From Syntrophaceae bacterium (lineage in GTDB: Bacteria; Desulfobacterota; Syntrophia; Syntrophales; UBA2210): 6,892 nt of DNA. The position numbers and the translations under genes are program-made. Numbering within the stretch: position 1 is the first letter of the stretch; every line of letters starts with the position of its first letter. The DNA is taken from NCBI GenBank assembly GCA_030619435.1, contig JAUXBI010000094.1, positions 1-6,892 of the forward strand. The letters are read 5' to 3'. The notes under the pieces were generated by a model. That model was given only the letters and a program-made list of their open reading frames with translations, did no database searches and was not told the DNA's origin. This document shows, piece by piece, positions 1-5,506 of the stretch.

Positions 1-814
1 CCTGTTTAAACGCCGCATCCAGGATTATATCATCACCAGCCAGCGAACCCGTATGAGAAGCTGCAGCCCTTGCCCCGGCACTCGACTTGCCCACCTTGAG
101 GGCAATAATCGGTTTTGTTTTTGCCGCTTCCCGGGCAGCCCTGACCAGCTCGTTCCCCCCCTTGATGCCTTCTAGGTAGGTCGCGATGACCTTTGTGTCA
201 GGGTCATCCTTCAGGTATGTAATGTACTCATGTAATTGAACTCCTACGGCATTGCCGACATTGATCATCTTGTTAAAACCACACCCCTTCATCCCGGCAA
301 AATGAGTCAATGAGTCGATCACATTGCCGCTCTGTGTAAGAACCGAAATCGAGCCCTTATTGATAGTGGGAATCCCCAGCATATTGATATCTGCCGAGGC
401 GTTGAACATGCCGCTGCAATTAGGACCGATGATATAGGCCCCTGTCTTTTCCGCCTCACTCAAAATCTCTGCTTCAATCTTTTTTCCCTCTTCACCGGTC
501 TCCCCAAGGCCCGCTGTAATAATGATGATACCTTTGGCGCCCATCTTGATGCTGTCCGCCACGGCGGAAGCGAGAAACCTGGGTGCAATTACCACCATAA
601 CAAGGTCTATTTCCTTATCCACTTCCGTAATGCTGTGATATGCCTTCATTCCGAAAAGCTCATCACGTTTCGGGTTAATAAGATAAATATCCCCCTTGTA
701 TCCCCCCTGGATTAGACTTCTTGTCCTCCTTTCGGCGGCTTTTCCCGGGACCTCGGAGGCCCCTATAACAGCAATCGACCCTGGGTTAAAAACCTTTTCC
801 AATGATCTCTGCAT
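1..814 (-). CDS. NDP-forming acyl-CoA synthetase, N-terminal part (runs off the window edge)
   Basis: The frame stays open for 271 codons from an ATG at 814 to the window edge, so the C-terminus is missing. It matches the alpha part of NDP-forming acetyl/acyl-CoA synthetases, which interconvert acyl-CoA + ADP + Pi and free acid + ATP + CoA in the cytoplasm. Residues 11-20 (PGSIAVIGAS) start the Rossmann CoA-binding domain. GPNCSG (130-135) and TQSGN (160-164) match the CoA-ligase loops (usually GPNCxG and SQSG), and SHTGSLAG (253-260) holds His254, aligned with the phosphohistidine of this family. Family knowledge: full proteins add a second ligase domain and an ATP-grasp domain (about 700 residues), or the beta part is a separate gene; the window cannot tell which. 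The start is supported by AAGGGAG upstream. It lies 35 bases after the TRAP permease stop, so it is probably in the same operon and may activate the imported acid (inference). A protein-acetyltransferase fusion of the same superfamily is an alternative. Confidence 0.88.
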   Translation of the reverse strand, partial: MQRSLEKVFNPGSIAVIGASEVPGKAAERRTRSLIQGGYKGDIYLINPKRDELFGMKAYHSITEVDKEIDLVMVVIAPRFLASAVADSIKMGAKGIIIITAGLGETGEEGKKIEAEILSEAEKTGAYIIGPNCSGMFNASADINMLGIPTINKGSISVLTQSGNVIDSLTHFAGMKGCGFNKMINVGNAVGVQLHEYITYLKDDPDTKVIATYLEGIKGGNELVRAAREAAKTKPIIALKVGKSSAGARAAASHTGSLAGDDIILDAAFKQ

Positions 815-849
815 CTGTTTTCTCCCTTCGATCTCTTAATCACTCTATT

Positions 850-2844
850 TTATGCGGCGACTGTTGATGCCGCAATGCGTCTTCTTCTCATCCACTGCGA
901 ACTGAAAGCCACGGCAAACAGCACAAAACCTATCCCATCCGTCACCAGACCGGGCTTTATCATAAGGAGCGCCACCGTCAGGAATATAACAACTTCGTAC
1001 CATTTAGCCTTGACAAGCAGACAGGCCTGAACACCGGCTGCAAGACATACAATTCCAAAAGCCGCCGTCAGAAAACTCGTCAGGATAGCCCATGCGCTTC
1101 CGATCATCAGCAATTCGGGCGCGTAAACAAACATAAAGGGGATGATAAATCCCGCTATGCCAAGCTGAAATGCGCTGATACCCGTTTTCCATGGATCGGA
1201 TTTGGCGATTCCTGCTCCGGCATAAGCGGCTAATGCCACCGGCGGCGTGATATCGGCCCTTGTGCCGTAATACAGGATAAAGAGATGCGCGGCAATGGGC
1301 AGCACCCCCATCTGGACAAGGGCGGGGGCGACAAGGGACGAAATGATAATATACTGGGCGGTAGTGGGGACTCCCATACCAAGAAAAACACAGGCAATCA
1401 TGGTAAAGGGCAGGGCCAGATAGAGATGTCCCATCGACGCGTCAACAATGAGAGAGGAAAATTTGATTCCCAGTCCCGACATCGTAATACAACCTATGAT
1501 GATACCGGCCGCGGCACAGGCGGCGGCTACTTCAACGGCCCCCGTGGCGCCCTCCTTCAGACCCTCCAGGATCAACATTCCAAATTCCCTGACAGATTTC
1601 CTTCTGACAATATTCATGATAAACGAGGACACGACAGTTGCGATAATCGCCCAGAACACCGCTCTTTCCGGGGAGAAACTCCTCATGAGAAAGTAAATAA
1701 GAAGAAAGATCGAAAAGACGTGATGCCATCCCTCGGCAAAAGCCTTCCCGATTTTTGGCAGATCCGCCCTTGGTAAACCCGAGATTCCCATTGAAACAGC
1801 CCTGAAATGCACTTGCATGAAGGTTGAAAAAAAGGCGAGGGACGCGGGTATCGCGGCGGCAATACATACCTTATAGTAGGGAATGGATAAAAACTCGGCC
1901 ATAATAAAAGCGGCGGCGCCCATAATGGGAGGCATAATCTGTCCCATGGTTGATGATGATGCCTCAACACCCGCGGCAAAGTACCCCGGATAACCAGTTC
2001 TCTTCATAAGGGGTATCGTGAAAGAGCCGGTTGTTACGGTATTCGCCACGGAACTCCCCGATATCATTCCAAAAAATGTACTGGAAGCAACAGCTGCCTT
2101 TGCCGGACCGCCTCTTGACCAGCCCGTCAGAGCGAAAGCAACATCCGTAAAGAACTGTCCCGCTCCCGTCTTCCTCAAAAGGGCACCGTAAAGGATGAAC
2201 AGGAGGATAAAGTTTGCGGAGACCCCGAGGGGAACGCCGAACACCCCGTCCGTAGAAAGGGCCAGGTAGGTGGACAGCCTCTTGATGCTGTATCCCTTAT
2301 GGCAAATAAAATCGGGTAGATAGGGGCCGAACAGCGCATAACATATAAAAATAATTGCAATAATTGGAACAGCCGGTCCCGTTGTTCTTCTCACCGCCTC
2401 CAGCACCAATATTATAAGGATGGTTCCCATTGCCACATCAACAGGCAAAAATGTGCCTGCACGATTCAATATCGGCGTTGAATAAATAAATATCCATACG
2501 CATATGCCAGCAGAAGCAGACAGGAAGATCCAGTCAAAGATAGACATCCTGTTTTTTGGAGACCTTTTTTGGGAAAAAGGGTAGAGGGCAAAGAGCAGGA
2601 CAGACATCAACATCCAGTGTATCGCCCTGTGGTCAAGGGCAAAGAACGGGTGAAAATAGGCATAGGCCAGATGATAGCAGGAGGTCGCAACAGCAATAAT
2701 TGTAATTGCCAGACCGGCTGCGCCCGTATATATCCTTTTTTTTTCGAACTTCTCTAGAATTTCCTGTGCGGCACCCTCCGCAACGCTGATTTCCTCCTCA
2801 AGTGACGGATCTATGATCTTGTCATTTTTTTCTTCCATATTCAT
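850..2844 (-). CDS. TRAP transporter fused permease (DctQM-type, TAXI class)
   Basis: This 664-residue inner-membrane protein has the fused TRAP permease form: a DctQ-like small-subunit part at the N-terminus (hydrophobic segments near 40-60, 76-90, 104-122) followed by the DctM-like transport domain. Signature stretches are GMISGSSVANTV (259-270), GYPGYFAAGVEASSSTMG (284-301), GMGVPTTAQYII (489-500) and ADITPPVALAAYAGAGIA (530-547). Family knowledge: these proteins carry the substrate inward with a Na+ or H+ gradient after receiving it from a periplasmic receptor, here most likely the TAXI protein encoded two genes upstream. I chose the ATG at 2844 because it overlaps the DUF1850 stop as ATGA and follows a GGAAGGG ribosome site. 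An ATG two codons on (2838) is also possible. The frame is open back to 2982, but that extension overlaps DUF1850 and lacks family features. The C-terminus ends in an arginine cluster (653-656). The call is secure; the substrate is unknown. Confidence 0.95.
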   Translation of the reverse strand: MNMEEKNDKIIDPSLEEEISVAEGAAQEILEKFEKKRIYTGAAGLAITIIAVATSCYHLAYAYFHPFFALDHRAIHWMLMSVLLFALYPFSQKRSPKNRMSIFDWIFLSASAGICVWIFIYSTPILNRAGTFLPVDVAMGTILIILVLEAVRRTTGPAVPIIAIIFICYALFGPYLPDFICHKGYSIKRLSTYLALSTDGVFGVPLGVSANFILLFILYGALLRKTGAGQFFTDVAFALTGWSRGGPAKAAVASSTFFGMISGSSVANTVTTGSFTIPLMKRTGYPGYFAAGVEASSSTMGQIMPPIMGAAAFIMAEFLSIPYYKVCIAAAIPASLAFFSTFMQVHFRAVSMGISGLPRADLPKIGKAFAEGWHHVFSIFLLIYFLMRSFSPERAVFWAIIATVVSSFIMNIVRRKSVREFGMLILEGLKEGATGAVEVAAACAAAGIIIGCITMSGLGIKFSSLIVDASMGHLYLALPFTMIACVFLGMGVPTTAQYIIISSLVAPALVQMGVLPIAAHLFILYYGTRADITPPVALAAYAGAGIAKSDPWKTGISAFQLGIAGFIIPFMFVYAPELLMIGSAWAILTSFLTAAFGIVCLAAGVQACLLVKAKWYEVVIFLTVALLMIKPGLVTDGIGFVLFAVAFSSQWMRRRRIAASTVAA

Positions 2845-3323
2845 TCTTCCCTTCCTTTTTTCACCAGACGAATCCATACCGAATCCCCCCCCCTGGCAAT
2901 GGACAGCAGAGGAATCTGGTTGTCTTTGTATGTAATGACATGACCCGCTACCCTTCCCACGCGAAGCAGAAACCTGGGACATTTCCGGTGCAGAAAGACC
3001 CTTGTCTTATTTCCCGAAAGGGAAACCCTTGCTCCAGCATTTGAGAGAGATTCCAGACCTGAGCCGTACCAGTCGAAATCTTCCTCAATAAGAACGATCC
3101 CACCCTCATCCATTCGAAAAATGTCATGAATCGGGGTGTGATCAGAAGAATGGACATAATCGATATAAAAAAGATCTCCCGCCTCAACCTGAAATTCCAG
3201 CAGGACCCTGCCCCCAGGCTGTCCCACCACTTGAAGATACAGATCGCTTTTTTCTGCCGCAAAGACAGGGATATTCAACAAGTGAGTCAGCAGTAACAGG
3301 ATATATATGATTCTCAATAGCAT
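2841..3323 (-). CDS. Exported DUF1850 protein of a TAXI-TRAP operon
   Basis: This is a 160-residue protein with a hydrophobic signal peptide (about 1-22, cleavage after VFA), so it should act in the periplasm. The body shows the DUF1850 pattern: a strand-rich start, YVHSSDHTPIHDIF (56-69) matching the family's Y-x-HS...P-x-x-x-F motif, and the acidic/aromatic stretch EEDFDWYGSGLES (80-92). Family knowledge: DUF1850 genes commonly sit beside TAXI receptor and fused TRAP permease genes, but their biochemical role is not established. A part in receptor-permease coupling is only inference. Its stop overlaps the permease start by four bases (ATGA), which suggests translational coupling. The ATG at 3323 has no recognisable Shine-Dalgarno sequence (CACTTACTCCT precedes it) and lies ten bases after a strong hairpin. 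No in-frame ATG, GTG or TTG was found in the roughly 75 bases upstream, and the signal peptide fits this start. TTG at 3317 is the only near alternative. A G9 run falls in codons 144-147. Confidence 0.85.
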   Translation of the reverse strand: MLLRIIYILLLLTHLLNIPVFAAEKSDLYLQVVGQPGGRVLLEFQVEAGDLFYIDYVHSSDHTPIHDIFRMDEGGIVLIEEDFDWYGSGLESLSNAGARVSLSGNKTRVFLHRKCPRFLLRVGRVAGHVITYKDNQIPLLSIARGGDSVWIRLVKKGREE

Positions 3324-3333
3324 AGGAGTAAGT

Positions 3334-3361
3334 GCCCGGCCGGTTATGTTGCCGGCCGGGC
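3334..3361 (-). promoter_or_regulatory. Intercistronic stem-loop after the TAXI receptor gene
   Basis: GCCCGGCCGG (3334-3343) pairs perfectly with CCGGCCGGGC (3352-3361) around an 8-base loop. It begins nine bases past the receptor stop codon and ends ten bases before the DUF1850 ATG. The bases after the stem in the transcript are ACUUACUCC, so there is no U-run and it is not a standard intrinsic terminator. The likely role is to protect the receptor mRNA from 3' decay or to damp downstream expression, since receptors are needed in excess over permeases. This role is inferred; the pairing is seen directly. Confidence 0.75.
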
Positions 3362-3370
3362 CGTTGGTCT

Positions 3371-4330
3371 TTATTTCATTACTTCCTTGAAGTATTTCGC
3401 CGCGCCAGGGTGAAGTGCTATCGGACTGTTAACCGCATTTGCAGGTGTCAACTGAGCGGCAATCGGATGAATGTTGATAAGGGCGTATTTGCCCTCATTT
3501 ACGTTGGTGTAAATTGCCTTGACGACCTTGTAGGCGATATCGTCAGGCATATTCTTGTTGGCGACCATCACGTTGGAATCGCCGATACAGAGAACATCGT
3601 AATCAACGTCATCATAGCTTCCCTTGGGAATGGTTACCTTAAGATAGTAAGGATTCTCCTTGACAATTTTATCAGCAAGCTTCTTGCTGACGGGAACCAT
3701 GACAATATCCCTCGTAGCGGCAAGATCCATCACCGCAGATGCGGGATAGGCAAAGTTGAAAAAACAGGCATCGACAATACCGTCCTTCAGGGCCTGGACA
3801 GATTCCGACTGGGAAAGGTTGGCAAGTTTCAGGTCTTTTTTAAGGTCAAAACCGGCCGCCTTCAGCATAGCCTTGGCCACGGTTGAGCAACCGCTTCCCG
3901 GAACATCAATAGAGACTTTCTTTCCCTTCAAGTCGGCTATTGTTTTGATTCCGGACTGTTTGGTAGTCACAATATGCTCTGGGGCTGGATACATCTGAAA
4001 CAGAGCCACAAGGGGATATTTCTTGTCGAAGGGCTTCAAGCCCTTGGTTGCCTTATAGGCAACACTCCCCATGACCATTCCCATATCGGTATCCCCAATA
4101 CCCACCAGGCGGCTGTTTTCCACCGATGCGCCCGTTGACTCGGCGGCACACCTGACCCCGTCGATAGTTTTCTGGATAATAACAGACATACCACCGCCAA
4201 GGGGATAATAGCAGCCACCCGGACTACCGGTTCCTATGGTCATAAATACCTTCTTGGCTACAGCCGGACCGGCAAAAACCAGACCAACAGTTATGCAAAT
4301 TACCAAAACTACGTATAATGCTTTCTTCAT
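3371..4330 (-). CDS. TAXI-family TRAP transporter solute-binding protein
   Basis: This is a 319-residue periplasmic receptor. Residues 1-25 form a signal peptide (MKK, a hydrophobic core, cleavage after AVA). The mature protein opens with the TAXI signature FMTIGTGSPGGCYYPLGG (29-46). Further typical blocks are DLKGKKVSIDVPGSGCS (133-149) and, near the end, the family's conserved region with IALHPGAAKYFKE (304-316). Family knowledge: TAXI receptors bind small anions such as glutamate or other organic acids and hand them to a fused TRAP permease. The ligand cannot be deduced here. Cysteines at 40, 62, 148 and 189 are in or near the presumed cleft, so a disulfide is possible. The start at 4330 has an excellent AAGGAGGA ribosome site (4335-4342) five to six bases upstream, stronger than that of any other gene in the operon, which fits high receptor demand. 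A strong hairpin follows the stop codon. The family assignment is secure. Confidence 0.95.
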   Translation of the reverse strand: MKKALYVVLVICITVGLVFAGPAVAKKVFMTIGTGSPGGCYYPLGGGMSVIIQKTIDGVRCAAESTGASVENSRLVGIGDTDMGMVMGSVAYKATKGLKPFDKKYPLVALFQMYPAPEHIVTTKQSGIKTIADLKGKKVSIDVPGSGCSTVAKAMLKAAGFDLKKDLKLANLSQSESVQALKDGIVDACFFNFAYPASAVMDLAATRDIVMVPVSKKLADKIVKENPYYLKVTIPKGSYDDVDYDVLCIGDSNVMVANKNMPDDIAYKVVKAIYTNVNEGKYALINIHPIAAQLTPANAVNSPIALHPGAAKYFKEVMK

Positions 4331-4441
4331 CTTGTCCTCCTTTTTTAATTAAGTTTCCTCTTTAGAGCCAGATAAACTATAAACATCAACCTCTTGTACT
4401 TATTTACACCTCCTTCCCGGATAGATTTTCAAGATATTACT
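4331..4441 (-). promoter_or_regulatory. Intergenic region upstream of the TAXI receptor gene with candidate promoters
   Basis: This 111-base gap lies between the regulator stop and the receptor start. Two weak sigma70-like pairs can be read on the minus strand. One is TTGAAA (4427-4432) with TGTAAA (4403-4408), spacing 18. The other is TTGATG (4384-4389) with TCTAAA (4361-4366), spacing 17. Each element matches 4 of 6 consensus bases, or 5 of 6 at best, so neither is certain. A small dyad, TGTA-N6-TACA (4395-4408), overlaps the first -10 and shares TACTTATT with the dyad upstream of glmM. The region also holds an orphan Shine-Dalgarno-like run, AAGGAGGTG. No terminator hairpin follows the regulator gene, so read-through from it is also possible. 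Confidence 0.4.
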
Positions 4442-5314
4442 TTATACCTCCCCTTTTCCTGCAGGTGTCGTCCAGTAGATCCCCTTGTTCTTCCATAAAG
4501 ATTCCCGTTTTTTCAGTGCCTTCAATGTTTCCGGGGGATTTTGAACACTCAGGGCAGTAAGCAACGCATTAATCAAACTCACAGTAGCGGTATACGACTC
4601 TATAAAGGAATCCAGCTGGTGCCTGACTGGAAGCACCCAATGGGCGTGATCCGCAAGAGGGGAAAACAGCGAATCTGTAATTGCCCCTACTTTTGCTCCC
4701 TTATCATTGGCATACGCCAGGGCATCTACAGTGATTCGAGGATATCGAGGAAAGCTGATACCCACTACCAAATCTTTCGCGCCAACGTCGTGAAATGAAT
4801 CCCAGATATCCCCATATCCCGGTTTTAATAAATATATTCCGTCTCTTAAAAAACTGAGGTATCTTGCAAGTACCAGCGCGGTTGAATGACTCCCCTTTAA
4901 TCCGATAACAAAAATCCTTCGGGCAATTGCCATTTCTGCGACCGCCCGGCGAAAGGTCTTGATTGGAATGGACTCAAGGGTTTGAGTAAGATTACGGATG
5001 TCTTCCTGCATGACCTTTACCAAAATAGCTTCATCCGTTTTGGCATGCTTAACGGTTTGCTCGAGTCGCGCATCGGTGGAAAGACGATCCTGGAAATCCT
5101 CCCGTAACATTCTCTGCATTCCCCGGTAACCGTGAAAACCAAGGGCCTGGGCAAGTCGTACGATAGTAGCCTCGCTGACACCTATACGCCGTGACAAGCT
5201 TGATGCCGTCAGGAAAACTGTCTCCTCATAATTTTCTGTGATGTATTTCATTGCCCGTTGCTGGGCCGTGGTGAGATGATTTCTTTTCTCTGATAGCAGT
5301 GAATCAAGCGGCAT
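4442..5314 (-). CDS. MurR/RpiR-family transcriptional regulator (HTH + SIS)
   Basis: This 290-residue cytoplasmic DNA-binding protein has the RpiR layout and usual length. Residues 1-77 form the N-terminal HTH_6 domain, with LTASSLSRRIGVSEATIVRL (35-54) as the helix-turn-helix and GFHGYRGMQRML (59-70) completing the family signature. A linker leads to a SIS domain (about 125-257) containing GLKGSHSTALVLARYL (138-153) and GISFPRYPR (185-193). Family knowledge: RpiR proteins sense sugar phosphates or other metabolites through the SIS domain and act as repressors or activators. Here the usual S-x-S-G-x-T phosphate-binding segment is replaced by SFPRYPRIT, so a non-sugar ligand is plausible. Position and direction make it the likely local regulator of the transporter set. 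It starts at 5314 with AAGGAG (5325-5330) ten bases upstream. It could also control the divergent glmM (inference). The family call is secure; the ligand is unknown. Confidence 0.93.
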   Translation of the reverse strand: MPLDSLLSEKRNHLTTAQQRAMKYITENYEETVFLTASSLSRRIGVSEATIVRLAQALGFHGYRGMQRMLREDFQDRLSTDARLEQTVKHAKTDEAILVKVMQEDIRNLTQTLESIPIKTFRRAVAEMAIARRIFVIGLKGSHSTALVLARYLSFLRDGIYLLKPGYGDIWDSFHDVGAKDLVVGISFPRYPRITVDALAYANDKGAKVGAITDSLFSPLADHAHWVLPVRHQLDSFIESYTATVSLINALLTALSVQNPPETLKALKKRESLWKNKGIYWTTPAGKGEV

Positions 5315-5413
5315 GATGAAAAAACTCCTTCAGCTGCACTACAAAAAGAATCTTTTCCTTCTAACTATCAGCCCTACTATAAGCGGCGATTGATGTCAAG
5401 GAGAATTTGATGA

Positions 5414-5430
5414 TTTTACTTATTGTAAAA
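5414..5430. promoter_or_regulatory. Candidate operator dyad in the divergent rpiR-type/glmM region
   Basis: TTTTAC (5414-5419) and GTAAAA (5425-5430) form a perfect 6-bp inverted repeat around TTATT. It overlaps the proposed glmM -35 box and lies about 100 bases upstream of the regulator start. RpiR-type proteins bind inverted repeats near their own genes, so this is a reasonable operator candidate. A dyad of this size in AT-rich DNA can arise by chance. Confidence 0.4.
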
Positions 5431-5451
5431 ATTCGTGGAATAACATATAAA
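5423..5451 (+). promoter_or_regulatory. Candidate sigma70-type promoter for glmM
   Basis: TTGTAA (5423-5428) and TATAAA (5446-5451) are separated by 17 bases and match the -35 and -10 consensus at 4/6 and 5/6 positions. Transcription would begin near 5458, giving a leader of about 50 bases before the glmM ATG. This is the best-spaced promoter pair I found in the intergenic region. Confidence 0.55.
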
Positions 5452-5462
5452 GTTTGTTTCCC

Positions 5463-5479
5463 AGCAGGGAAAACCTGCT
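5463..5479 (+). promoter_or_regulatory. Small stem-loop in the glmM leader
   Basis: AGCAGG (5463-5468) pairs with CCTGCT (5474-5479) around a GAAAA loop. It would lie within a few bases of the predicted 5' end of the glmM transcript and 27 bases before the ATG, leaving the ribosome site (AAGGA, 5495-5499) unpaired. A 5' stabilising hairpin is the simplest reading. No U-run follows, so it is not a terminator. Confidence 0.4.
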
Positions 5480-5506
5480 CGATCAATTAAAAACAAGGAA
5501 AAAAAC

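Noticed and set aside
154..160. C7 run in the acyl-CoA synthetase gene as a second slippage site
   Set aside because: It reads as ordinary Lys-Gly-Gly codons within a continuous frame, and no useful alternative product is apparent in a shifted frame.
1285..1776. 163-codon and nested + strand open frames opposite the TRAP permease
   Set aside because: The composition (rich in G, N, K, H, D) is that of an antisense reading of a membrane-protein gene, and the minus strand carries an unmistakable TRAP permease.
2845..2982. N-terminal extension of the permease to the upstream ATG at 2982
   Set aside because: The extra 46 residues overlap the DUF1850 coding region in another frame and have no family character. 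The ATG at 2844 has a ribosome site and an ATGA overlap. The open frame is retained only as part of the frameshift observation.
3331..3361. Intrinsic terminator after the TAXI receptor gene
   Set aside because: The stem is strong, but ACUUACUCC follows it instead of a U-run, and the next gene starts ten bases later in the same direction.
3332..3886. 184-codon open frame on the + strand opposite the TAXI receptor gene
   Set aside because: It lies entirely antisense to a gene with clear family motifs, shows no recognisable domain, and its start falls on the intercistronic hairpin. It is a shadow of the real gene.
5376..5399. TTGACA and TATAGT on the minus strand as a promoter for the regulator
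   Set aside because: Each box is a good match, but they are only 12 bases apart, too short for a sigma70 promoter. I could not find a convincing partner at 16-18 bases, so the regulator promoter is left unassigned.
5458..5506. glmS-type ribozyme or other amino-sugar riboswitch in the glmM leader
   Set aside because: The leader is only about 50 bases and holds one 6-bp hairpin. A glmS ribozyme is far longer and precedes glmS, not glmM.
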